From assembly GCA_963920705.1 (NCBI GenBank), contig CAWUCO010000268.1, positions 5,580,001-5,644,000 on the forward strand: a stretch of 64,000 nt of DNA. The letters are read 5' to 3'. This DNA is from Odiellus spinosus. Lineage: Eukaryota; Arthropoda; Arachnida; Opiliones; Phalangiidae. A program made the position numbers and the translations under genes. Positions 1 to 9,434 of this stretch are shown here, piece by piece. Positions within the stretch are counted from its first letter, which is position 1. Every line of letters begins with the position of its first letter. Below the pieces are notes generated by a model that was not told the origin of the DNA, ran no database searches, and saw nothing but the letters and a program-made list of their open reading frames with translations.

Positions 1-214
1 ATATAAAATTGGTTAAAATTAAGCAAAAACACTTAAAAATCCAAGATTATTGGATTCAAATGGACACAAAACTTTTGATTTTTAAGCGATTTAGACAAAA
101 TTAAGACCACTCGAAAGAGCAAATAATGGTCTATCTGCAAATCAAGAGTTTTGGAAAACCCGTTGAAAAACAAGTAAAATATGGCCAATTCAAGAAATCA
201 TACAATATCAAAAT
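1..214 (-). repeat. 383-bp satellite, inverted end piece
   Basis: The window opens inside a monomer in reverse orientation (S' then A'). It switches to forward orientation within the core shared by both arms, at about 154-172, and continues as arm B and linker to 214. The hybrid arm carries the variant CAAGTAAAATATGGCC, also found at the end of the pocket near 7133-7149, so this is a copy of the same inverted pocket type. Satellite stops at 214, in the linker after CAAAAT, where insertion 1 begins. Confidence 0.95.
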
Positions 215-217
215 ATA

Positions 218-712
218 CAAAAAAGAGGTTGCTTCGCACCCTTAAAAAAACTCTTTATCTAACTCGAATCAAACCCGTGAAGGGACAGAAATTATTTGTT
301 AGAGAAAGAGCAATTTCATATCTTTAAAATTATAGTTAGTAGATTTAGTCTACTACTTCAAAGATTTTATTACTATTATATATTTTCCAAAAAACGGATA
401 AAGACGACCTAGGACTAATGATAAATATATATACATTAAAGGAACTCCATCTTTAGCTAATTTTATTAGTGATACTGATAGAATTTAAAATAAACATCAA
501 TGGGAGAGGATGGTTAACTAGGTCGTCTTTATCCGTTTTTTGGAAAATATATAATAGTAATAAAATCTTTGAAGTAGTAGACTAAATCTACTAACTATAA
601 TTTTAAAGATATGAAATTGCTCTTTCTCTAACAAATAATTTCTGTCCCTTCACGGGTTTGATTCGAGTTAGATAAAGAGTTTTTTTAAGGGTGCGAAGCA
701 ACCTCTTTTTTG
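218..712. repeat. Long perfect foldback at 5' end of insertion 1
   Basis: Two 195-bp arms (218-412 and 518-712) are reverse complements with no mismatch seen on reading, around a 105-bp loop (413-517). Pairing positions always sum to 930, so there are no indels. Outside the arms ATA at 214-216 still pairs with 714-716, with one mismatch (217/713). The arms contain TTGCTTCGCAC (229-239) and a 27-bp motif (269-295, mirrored at 635-661) also present in insertion 2. A further partial copy of that motif, ATAATTTCTGTCC, lies just outside the right arm at 714-726. A transcript would fold into a very long hairpin. It could also be read as a stand-alone foldback/MITE, but its exact placement at the 5' junction in both insertions argues that it is part of the element. 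Confidence 0.95.
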
Positions 713-885
713 GATAATTTCTGTCCTTTTTTCTCCAAAAATATACACCTTTTCCACATTTCACTATTTTGCTTTATAGGTTTATTGAACTTTAATTCTT
801 ACTAATGCTGAATAAAAATTAAAGCGTTTAATTGAGGCTTCAATCTATTCGTAATTGAGACCCTGGTACAAATCTCGAAAGGCAG
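713..885. other. AT-rich non-coding stretch
   Basis: I see no open frame, repeat or RNA gene here beyond the partial motif copy at 714-726. Confidence 0.6.
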
Positions 886-1350
886 AGATTAACTAACCTA
901 ACCTTACCTAAGTTGTAAAACAGGGATGGGCTAGTTCAATTGATTAACTAACCTAAACTAATCTTACCTAAAATACTACAAGAGGAACGGGTTAGCCCGA
1001 GTTATAGGGATTACCTAGTTGGAGGGATGGGCTATTTCCAGGGTTTAATTAACCTAATTTAACCTTAAAGATTACTTGATGGAATGGGTAACCCGAGGGA
1101 TTAACTAGTTGGAACGACGGGCTAATTCGAGGAATTAACTAACCTAACCTAGCCTTACCTAAAATATTACAAATAGCCCGAGCTAAGGATTAACTAGTTG
1201 GAAGGATTGGCTAATTAGAGGGATTAACTAACCTAACCTTACCTTAAAGATTACCAGATGGACGGGGGAGGTCGAGGGATTAACTAACCTAGCCTTACCT
1301 AAAATATTACAAGAGGGACGGGCTAGACCGAGCTAGAGATTAAATTTATA
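886..1350. repeat. Degenerate tandem minisatellite with CCTAA-rich motifs
   Basis: A diverged repeat unit of irregular length recurs at least five times. Its elements are GATTAACTAACCTAACC, then CTTACCTAAAATATTACAA, then GGGACGGGCTA and a CCGAG motif. The embedded CTAACCTAACC resembles the insect telomeric pentamer (CCTAA)n, but the array is not a clean telomere repeat. It is interstitial in insertion 1 and non-coding. Confidence 0.75.
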
Positions 1351-1689
1351 ATATTGAATCGCATCGACAAAAAATGAGCATGGAAAGCGAAACAATTCTT
1401 TAAAGCAGCATGAGAACATAATTCTGGAGACCAGAAGTATGTGGCCGTTTATTTAACTCGCCGACATCAATTTCCGTTTCGTATATCCTATTTAAAATTC
1501 TAAATCTTTATTTTTTATTATAATTGAGTTAGACGTGATTTAGATACAGACTTCAATAATTGGTCAACTACTTAATAACAACGTTATTACGTAGTTGTAA
1601 TGACGAAGCTATTGGATCTAAAGCACATCCTAGTCGCAAAACTCAAGTATTTTAAAAAATAAAGTAGAGATTGAAAACGTTAAACTATA
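1351..1689. other. Unique non-coding interior of insertion 1
   Basis: AT-rich sequence with no open frame of useful length, no recognised RNA gene and no clear repeat. It contains a short inverted motif around AACGTTATTACGTAGTT (1579-1597). Confidence 0.5.
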
Positions 1690-1861
1690 AATTTCATGTG
1701 TAATCGAGCACTTGGCAGGATATGAAGTCCAACTCGAGTGATATTTAATCCCTAGAACTCTCATTGTGAAATGTTTTTACATAATTTCATGTGTAAGCGA
1801 GCACTTGGCAGGATATGAAGTCCAACTCGAGTGATATTTAATCCCTAGAACTCTCATTGTG
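1690..1861 (+). repeat. 93-bp tandem duplication, second copy split by LTR
   Basis: Copy 1 (1690-1782) and copy 2 (from 1783) differ by very few bases, for example TAATCG against TAAGCG. Copy 2 is interrupted at 1861 and its remaining AAATGTTTTTACA lies at 3335-3347, beyond the LTR insertion. Copy 1 thus supplies the empty-site sequence that defines the LTR boundaries. Confidence 0.92.
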
Positions 1862-3330
1862 TGTAACGCAAAATCCGGACCCTTTTAATATTTCCCTATA
1901 ACCTTTAAATTATTTCACCAGTACCCTTAAATTTAATTCTTAAAACATGTTCATTTACAAAAGAAGGAGACCCCCTCCGATCGCAGTCCTAACGCTGGCC
2001 GTTGGGATAAGAGCTTTCGGGTGGTGTCGCTTCTCTTGCATCTTTCCGACCCGCGTAGCTAGGCCTGGCCGCGCGAGGTCGAAGTTATAAATTCCAATTC
2101 TAAAAGCCCCAATTATAAAATAAAATTCGGTAGTTTACTTTTTCCCTTTTGGGAGTGGCGATTGTCCCGTTCGATTTATTACCCTTCCCTACGCTTTAAC
2201 CCCTACGAAGGAGAGTTACCAGATAGATTCAAGATGTTATATTTTTAGTTCGTATTCTTTTTATAACGTTATCTACTGTATATAGTTATTGTTCGCGAGT
2301 GTAATTTATGGCATACGTTGCGGAAAACATGAGAAACATTTCGTGCGCGAGGGGGTGACCTTGCTATAGCGCGAAACATGAAAGATAGTTTACGAGCCGG
2401 CGACTTGACTCGAACTTAAAAGTCAAAAACTTAAAAGTGCGCCCTTTGCTTTCATCGACCCCGATGGTTCCATTTGCCCGTCGTTCGACAATTAATGGTT
2501 CCCTAAAACGGGCCAAGCGTCTTAGCAAGCCAATTTAACCCCCTCCCCTCATCTCGACGCTTCTGAAGACCACCGGTCCAGAAGCGCGGGAAAAACTAAA
2601 AGACTTGTGCTTTCGAGCTTAAGAAAGAGAGTAACTCTGGGCGCGAACTCGACATGGTCGAAAACTAAAACCTCTCCGCGAAAACGTAAAGTGTTGCGCG
2701 GGTAAAATCTTTACCGAAAACTTACTTATTCTCAAGAATAAGAAAAGAGGCGAATAGCCCACGCGCGCCATGCAGAATAAAATATGATTTTCTTAAAAGA
2801 GGCCGTGCTGAAATGACCACTCGGACGATTGCGAAAAACATTCGCGTGGTGTCGCGAAAGGACCTGGTTCGCTAGGACGTACAAGTCCACCGTTCCCCAA
2901 AACGGGACATGACTGTAATCGTAAAACTTTGGTGGCCGCGTAAGCCGTAACGTTTCATTTTTAATTATTATTATTATTATTATTATGTCGCGAATTATTT
3001 GTTTATTATTATTATTTATTCATTTAGTTTGTTAGTAATTAGTGTCATGACACGGTAGTTCATTAATTAGTTTATTAATATTTAATTCAGTATATGAGTT
3101 TTATATTAAAATGATTCTGGTAACTCTCTATACCTCGACTTAATTATTTTAATTACATCCCATATCCTTAGACTATGCATTGCTGTTCTTTTATTTTCTA
3201 TTCCACGCCACCCCTCAATAGTGAAAAGGTAGGCGACCAACCCGGCTTTATTTTATTTTGTATTGTAACTGGATTTGGCGTGAGACTTCCCCTTTGGCTT
3301 TAGTCCGCGATTCCGAGTTTCCACGTTACA
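1862..3330 (+). mobile_element. Solo LTR (1469 bp) with 4-bp target duplication TGTG
   Basis: The insert starts TGTAACG and ends CGTTACA, a perfect 7-bp terminal inverted repeat of TG...CA type. It is flanked by TGTG on both sides (1858-1861 and 3331-3334). The uninterrupted copy of the host repeat (1690-1782) reads through this point as CATTGTGAAATG, confirming both edges and the 4-bp duplication. No gag-pol frame or second LTR is present, so a solo LTR left by recombination is the simplest reading. TG...CA ends with 4-bp duplication fit Ty3/gypsy-like elements, but the family is not identified. The interior is more GC-rich than its surroundings and holds AATAAA (2777-2782) and an (ATT)n tract (2964-2986). 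Which strand is sense is unknown. A DNA transposon with 7-bp inverted ends is a less likely alternative. Confidence 0.8.
2964..2986 (+). repeat. (ATT)7 microsatellite in LTR
   Basis: Seven ATT triplets plus AT, followed after a gap by a second TTATT-rich stretch to about 3020. This is simple-sequence DNA in the 3' third of the solo LTR. Confidence 0.9.
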
Positions 3331-3385
3331 TGTGAAATGTTTTTACAGTGACTTACTATATTATATTGGCCACATTTCTAGGTAA

Positions 3386-3497
3386 GGCGATTTACATTCA
3401 ATCGCCTCGGTTTATTCGAGTACTCTACCCAAAAGATCGTGAGAAATGAGTCTCTTATCACCGAAATATAGGTGAGAAACGATTGCCTAAACAATCG
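3386..3497. repeat. Cluster of five small hairpins
   Basis: Five consecutive inverted repeats lie in 112 bases: GGCGATT/AATCGCC (3386-3406), CTCG/CGAG (3406-3420), GAGA/TCTC (3441-3454), TCACC/GGTGA (3458-3475) and CGATTG/CAATCG (3480-3497). The first and last are strong enough to stand out; the middle ones could be chance. The function is unknown. A structured RNA or a protein-binding region of the element is possible. Confidence 0.5.
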
Positions 3498-3830
3498 AAG
3501 ACGTCACCATTGCACAAACGAGAGGGCTCGCCACAATTTTAAACGCTAACGTAAACCACGCATTGGTACAGTGCATCTATGAGTACTGAATATGCAAATC
3601 TCGTTTATATAGGCCGAGAAGAGATATATTATTAAAGTTAAAAAATCAAATGATAAGAAAATCATTCCAACTTTTTAATTACGGTGAATTAGGGTGAATA
3701 TAATGGGATACTCATGATATGACATAATAGTCAAAATTAGACGGCTGAAGAGGGCTACCCTAGTAAAAGAACCCAATATATGCAATTTTCCGTTAACGAT
3801 AAAAAATGCCATTAAAAAAAACTTATCAAC
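3498..3830. other. Unique non-coding stretch
   Basis: No open frame or family match is recognised. It contains ATATGCAAAT (3590-3599) followed by TTTATATAGG, which resembles an octamer plus TATA arrangement, but nothing transcribed downstream is recognised. Confidence 0.4.
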
Positions 3831-4360
3831 TGTTTAATAAAATCAATTTTTGTTTATCAATTTAAAGCCAATTAATAAAGCTCGGCTAGTTATATGTTTT
3901 ACCCTTTTCGTCACCCATACAGGCATCTGTCTCTCTATTAACTCGAATTCGATGGATATTCATTATCATTCTACTGTTTAAGAAATAAAATTTTGTTTAC
4001 CATTTTGAAGCAATTAATAAAGCTCGGCTAAGCTTATGATTTCACCCTTTTGTAACCCATTCAGGCACCTTACTTTCTATTAACTCGAATTCGATGGATG
4101 TTCCTTATCATTCTACTGTTTAAGAAATAAAATTTTTGTTTATTCATTTTGAAGCAATTAGTAAAGCTCGGCTAAGCTTAAGATTTCACCCTTTTGTAAC
4201 CCATTCAGGTACCTTACTTTCTATTACTTCGTATACTTAATCAACATTTCATTATTGAAATCTGTGTTTAACTAGAGATACTCTTGTACCTGATCGAAGT
4301 CTTATCAAATTTTTTCAAAAGTACCTTTGTCTGTATTAATTCGAATTCAGTGGACGGTGG
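3831..4360 (+). repeat. 142-144-bp tandem repeats (three copies plus a partial)
   Basis: Copies start at 3831, 3975 and 4117 with TGTTTAA. They share AATTAATAAAGCTCGGCTA, TTTCACCCTTTTGTAACCCA, a CAGGCACC block and TATTAACTCGAATTCGATGG. A degenerate partial copy around 4320-4360 keeps TATTAATTCGAATTCAGTGG. The position, just before the microsatellite and 3' hairpin, matches the central tandem repeats described for DINE-type elements. Confidence 0.88.
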
Positions 4361-4370
4361 GAAGAGGGAA

Positions 4371-4394
4371 ACGACGACGACGACGACGACGACG
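4371..4394 (+). repeat. (ACG)8 microsatellite
   Basis: Eight ACG triplets, 76 bases before the 3' hairpin of insertion 1. Insertion 2 has (GAA)11 in the equivalent place. Confidence 0.95.
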
Positions 4395-4469
4395 CTTTCA
4401 GTTATCAAGCGCCGCGGGTCCATTGGAAAAGACATTACGGTTTCTGATGAAATTCGAGTTCAGATAAAG

Positions 4470-4493
4470 GGATAAACACGAACGTGTTTATCC
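4470..4493. repeat. 3' terminal hairpin of insertion 1
   Basis: GGATAAACACG pairs with CGTGTTTATCC over 11 perfect base pairs with a 2-base AA loop. It is followed by TAA and then satellite TAGTC, giving a CTAA end before T as in Helitron 3' termini. Insertion 2 has a different hairpin at exactly the same distance (3 bases) from the satellite. Confidence 0.9.
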
Positions 4494-4496
4494 TAA

Positions 4497-6771
4497 TAGT
4501 CAAATTTCAGATTTTAAAAATTCGCTTTTTGATATTAGATGTTTTTTGAATTGGCTATATTTTCCATGTTTTTCAACGGATTTTCCAAAACTCTTGATTT
4601 TCAGATAGACCAATATTTGTTCTTTCGAGTGGTCTTAATTTTGTCTAAATCGCTTAAAAATCAAAAGTTTTGTGTCCATTTTAATCCAATAATCTTGGAT
4701 TTTTAAGCGTTTTTGCTTAATTTTAACCAATTTTATATTGGTCACAATTTTGCAATTTAGACAAAACCAAAGTCATTCGAAAGAGCAATTAATGGACAGT
4801 CTAAATAATAAGAGTTTTCAAAAATCCGTTGAAAAACAAGAAAAATATGGCCAATTCAAGAAATCATAGAATATCAAAATAGTCAAATTTCAGATTTTAA
4901 AAATTCGCTTTTTGACATTAGATGTTTTTTGAATTGGCTATATTTTCCATGTTTTTCAACGGATTTTCCAATACTCTTGTTTTTTAGATAGACCAATATT
5001 TGCTATTTCGAGTGGTCTTAATTTTGTCTAAATCGCTTAAAAATCAAAAGTTTTGTGTCCATTTGAATCCAATAATCTAGGATTTTTAAGCGTTTTTGCT
5101 TAATTTTAACCAATTTTATATTTGTCACAATTTTGCAATTTAGACAAAACCAAAGTCATTCGAAAGAGCAATTAATGGACAGTCTAAATAACAAGAGTTT
5201 TCAAAAATCCGTTGAAAAACAAGAAAAATATGGCCAATTCAAGAAATCATACAATATCAAAATAGTCAAATTTCAGATTTTAAAAATTCGCTTTTTGATA
5301 TTAGATGTTTTTTGAATTGGCTATATTTTCCATGTTTTTCAACGGATTTTCCAAAATTCTTGTTTGTTAGATAGACCAATATTTGCTCTTTCGAGTAGTC
5401 TTAATTTTGTCTAAATCGCTTAAAAATCAAAAGTTTTGTGTCCATTTGAATCCAATAATCTTGGATTTTTAAGTGTTTTTGCTTAATTTTAACCAATTTT
5501 ATATTGGTCACAATTTTGCAATTTAGACAAAACCAAAGTCATTCGAAAGAGCAATTATTGGACAGTCTAAAAAACAAGAGTTTTGGAAAATCCGTTGAAA
5601 AACAAGAAAAATATGGCCAATTCAAGAAATCATACAAAATCAAAATAGTCAAATTTCAGATTTTAAAAATTCGCTTTTTGATATTAGATGTTTTTTGAAT
5701 TGGCTATATTTTCCATGTTTTTCAACGGATTTTCCAAAACTCTTGTTTTTTAGATAGACAATATTTGCTCTCTCGAGTGGTCTTAAATTTGTCTAAATCG
5801 CTTAAAAATCGAAAGTTTTGTGTCCATTTGAATCCAATAATCTTGGATTTTTAAGTGTTTTTGCTTAATTTTAACCAATTTTATAATTGTCACAATTTTG
5901 CAATTTAGACAAAACCAAAGTCATTCGAAAGAGCAATTAATGGACAGTCTAAATAATAAGAGTTTTCAAAAATCCGTTGAAAAACAAGAAAAATATGGCC
6001 AATTCAAGAAATCATAGAATATCAAAATAGTCAAATTTCAGATTTTAAAAATTCGCTTTTTGATATTAGATGTTTTTTGAATTGGCTATATTTTCCATGT
6101 TTTTCAACGGATTTTCCAAAACTCTTGTTTTTTAGATAGACCAATATTTGCTATTTCGAGTGGTCTTAATTTTGTCTAAATCGCTTAAAAATCAAAAGTT
6201 TTGTGTCCATTTGAATCCAATAATCTTGGATTTTTAAGCGTTTTTGCTTAATTTTAACCAATTTTATATTGGTCACAATTTTGCAATTTAGACAAAACCA
6301 AAGTCATTCGAAAGAGCAATTAATGGACAGTCTAAATAACAAGAATTTTTAAAAATTCGTTGAAAAACAAGAAAAATATGGCCAATTCAAGAAATCATAC
6401 AATATCAAAATAGTCAAATTTCAGATTTTAAAAATTCGCTTTTTGATATTAGATGTTTTTTGAATTGTCCATATTTTCCATGTTTTTCAACGGATTTTCC
6501 AAAACTCTTGATTTTCAGATAGACCAATATTTGTTCTTTCGAGTGGTCTTAATTTTGTCTAAATCGCTTAAAAATCAAAAGTTTTGTGTCCATTTTAATC
6601 CAATAATCTTGGATTTTTAAGCGTTTTTGCTTAATTTTAACCAATTTTATATTGGTCACAATTTTGCAATTTAGACAAAACCAAAGTCATTCGAAAGAGC
6701 AATTAATGGACAGTCTAAATAATAAGAGTTTTCAAAAATCCGTTGAAAAACAAGAAAAATATGGCCAATTC
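4497..6771 (+). repeat. 383-bp satellite array, forward
   Basis: About six monomers in A-S-B-L order, resuming at TAGTC of the linker exactly where the satellite broke off at 214. Monomers differ by scattered substitutions such as ATTGGTC/ATTTGTC and AAGCG/AAGTG. The array ends at GGCCAATTCAA, where it passes directly into inverted linker. Confidence 0.97.
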
Positions 6772-7135
6772 AAAAAACATCTAATATCAAAAAGCGAATT
6801 TTTAAAATCTGAAATTTGACTATTTTGATATTGTATGGTTTATTGAATTGGCCATATTTTTCTTGTTTTTCAACGGATTTTTGAAAACTCTTATTATTTA
6901 GACTGTCCATTAATTGCTCTTTCGAATGACTTTGGTTTTGTCTAAATTGCAAAATTGTGACAAATATAAAATTGGTTAAAATTAAGCAAAAACACTTAAA
7001 AATCCAAGATTATTGGATTCAAATGGACACAAAACTTTTGATTTTTAAGCGATTTAGACAAAATTAAGACCACTCGAAAGAGCAAATAATGGTCTATCTG
7101 CAAATCAAGAGTTTTGGAAAATCCGTTGAAAAACA
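6772..7135 (-). repeat. Inverted satellite pocket 1 (one monomer)
   Basis: After arm B the linker is read in reverse (AAAACATCTAATATC), followed by B', S' and A'. Return to forward orientation occurs within AAAATCCGTTGAAAAACA, the core shared by A' and B, leaving a hybrid arm. Confidence 0.95.
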
Positions 7136-8303
7136 AGTAAAATATGGCCAATTCAAGAAATCATACAATATCAAAATAGTCAAATTTCAGATTTTAAAAA
7201 TTCGCTTTTTGATATTAGATGTTTTTTGAATTGGCTATATTTTCCATGTTTTTCAACGGATTTTCCAAAACTCTTGATTTTCAGATAGACCAATATTTGC
7301 TCTTTCGAGTGGTCTTAATTTTGTCTAAATCGCTTAAAAATCAAAAGTTTTGTGTCCATTTTAATCCAATAATCTTGGATTTTTAAGCGTTTTTGCTTAA
7401 TTTTAACCAATTTTATATTTGTCACAATTTTGCAATTTAGACAAAACCAAAGTCATTCGAAAGAGCAATTAATGGACAGTCTAAATAATAAGAGTTTTCA
7501 AAAATCCGTTGAAAAACAAGAAAAATATGGCCAATTCAAGAAATCATAGAATATCAAAATTGTCATATTTCAGATTTTAAAAATTTCGCTTTTTGATATT
7601 AGATGTTTTTTGAATTGGCTATATTTTCCATGTTTTTCAACGGATTTTCCAAAACTCTTGTTTTTTAGATAGACCAATATTTGCTATTTCGAGTGGTCTT
7701 AATTTTGTCTAAATCGCTTAAAAATCAAAAGTTTTGTGTCCATTTGAATCCAATAATCTTGGATTTTTAAGCGTTTTTGCTTAATTTTAACCAATTTTAT
7801 ATTGGTCACAATTTTGCAATTTAGACAAAACCAAAGTCATTCGAAAGAGCAATTAATGGACAGTCTAAATAACAAGAGTTTTCAAAAATCCGTTGAAAAA
7901 CAAGAAAAATATGGCCAATTCAAGAAATCATACAATATCAAAATAGTCAAATTTCAGATTTTAAAAATTCGCTTTTTGATATTAGATGTTTTTTGAATTG
8001 GCTATATTTTCCATGTTTTTCAACGGATTTTCCAAAAATCTTGTTTTTTAGATAGACCAATATTTGCTATTTCGAGTGGTCTTAATTTTGTCTAAATCGC
8101 TTAAAAATCAAAAGTTTTGTGTCCATTTGAATCCAATAACCTTGGATTTTTAAGCGTTTTTGCTTAATTTTAACCAATTTTATATTTGTCACAATTTTGC
8201 AATTTAGACAAAACCAAAGTCATTCGAAAGAGCAATTAATGGACAGTCTAAATAATAAGAGATTTCAAAAATCCGTTGAAAAACAAGAAAAATATGGCCA
8301 ATT
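7136..8303 (+). repeat. 383-bp satellite array, forward
   Basis: About three monomers between pockets 1 and 2. The monomer near 7560 has ATTGTCATATTT in place of the usual ATAGTCAAATTT. Confidence 0.96.
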
Positions 8304-8668
8304 CAATAAAGATCTAATATCAAAAAGCGAATTTTTAAAATCTGAAATTTGACTATTTTGATATTGTATGGTTTCTTGAATTGGCCATATTTTTCTTGTT
8401 TTTCAACGGATTTTTGAAAACTCTTATTATTTAGACTGTCCATTAATTGCACTTTCGAGTGACTTTGGTTTTGTCTAAATTGCAAAATTGTGACAAATAT
8501 AAAATTGGTTAAAATTAAGCAAAAACACTTAAAAATCCAAGATTATTGGATTCAAATGGACACAAAACTTTTGATTTTTAAGCGATTTAGACAAAATTAA
8601 GACCACTCGAAAGAGCAAATAATGGTCTATATGCAAATCAAGAGTTTTGGAAAATCCGTTGAAAAACA
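8304..8668 (-). repeat. Inverted satellite pocket 2 (one monomer)
   Basis: Same junction structure as pocket 1, with variant junction CAATAAAGATC. It returns to forward within the shared arm core at 8651-8668. Confidence 0.95.
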
Positions 8669-9070
8669 AGAAAAATATGGCCAATTCAAGAAATCATACA
8701 ATATCAAAATAGTCAAATTTCAGATTTTAAAAATTCGCTTTTTGATATTAGATGTTTTTTGAATTGTCCATATTTTCCATGTTTTTCAACGGATTTTCCA
8801 AAACTCTTGATTTTCAGATAGACCAATATTTGCTCTTTCGAGTGGTCTTAATTTTGTCTAAATCGCTTAAAAATCAAAAGTTTTGTGTCCATTTGAATCC
8901 AATAATCTTGGATTTTTAAGCGTTTTTGCTTAATTTTAACCAATTTTATATTTGTCACAATTTTGCAATTTAGACAAAACCAAAGTCATTCGAAAGAGCA
9001 ATTAATGGACAGTCTAAATAATAAGAGATTTCAAAAATCCGTTGAAAAACAAGAAAAATATGGCCAATTC
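8669..9070 (+). repeat. 383-bp satellite, forward monomer
   Basis: About one forward monomer separating pockets 2 and 3. Pocket plus monomer repeats at 766 bp (2 x 383), so the mixed-orientation pair was amplified as a unit. Confidence 0.95.
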
Positions 9071-9434
9071 AAAAAAGATCTAATATCAAAAAGCGAATTT
9101 TTAAAATCTGAAATTTGACTATTTTGATATTGTATGGTTTCTTGAATTGGCCATATTTTTCTTGTTTTTCAACGGATTTTTGAAAACTCTTATTATTTAG
9201 ACTGTCCATTAATTGCTCTTTCGAGTGACTTTGGTTTTGTCTAAATTGCAAAATTGTGACAAATATAAAATTGGTTAAAATTAAGCAAAAACACTTAAAA
9301 ATCCAAGATTATTGGATTCAAATGGACACAAAACTTTTGATTTTTAAGCGATTTAGACAAAATTAAGACCACTCGAAAGAGCAAATAATGGTCTATCTGC
9401 AAATCAAGAGTTTTGGAAAATCCGTTGAAAAACA
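9071..9434 (-). repeat. Inverted satellite pocket 3 (one monomer)
   Basis: Near-duplicate of pocket 2, 766 bp downstream. It returns to forward at the shared arm core 9417-9434. Confidence 0.95.

Larger units (their letters stand above)
215..4496 (+). mobile_element. Insertion 1: non-autonomous foldback/hairpin element, Helitron/DINE-like
   Basis: This 4.3-kb block interrupts one satellite monomer exactly: satellite ends in CAAAA(T) at 213/214 and resumes with TAGTC at 4497, with no satellite lost. In order it holds a long perfect foldback (218-712), degenerate CCTAA-rich repeats (886-1350), a 93-bp duplication, a solo LTR (1862-3330), a cluster of small hairpins (3386-3497), 142-144-bp tandem repeats (3831-4360), an (ACG)8 microsatellite (4371-4394) and an 11-bp hairpin (4470-4493) ending CCTAA before T. 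A 3' hairpin next to CTRR, with insertion between A and T and no clear target duplication, is the Helitron signature. Tandem repeats plus microsatellite plus hairpin is the DINE/Helentron-derivative plan. No Rep, helicase or transposase frame is present, so it would need a partner. The 5' end (ATAC or TATAC) is not the canonical TC, so class assignment is inference. The boundary is uncertain by 1-3 bases. Confidence 0.7.

Noticed and set aside
218-712. Independent MITE unrelated to insertion 1
   Set aside because: No target duplication is seen around 218-712, and both insertions have such a foldback exactly at the 5' satellite junction with shared motifs. Not fully excluded.
886-1350. True telomeric repeat tract
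   Set aside because: The pentamer is embedded in a longer diverged unit and never runs as a clean array.
3590-3612. Octamer plus TATA-like snRNA promoter
   Set aside because: No snRNA-like sequence or terminator is recognised downstream, and such matches are common in AT-rich DNA.
4284-4475. 63-codon forward frame with a threonine run
   Set aside because: The run is the (ACG)8 microsatellite; there is no coding-like flank or start context.
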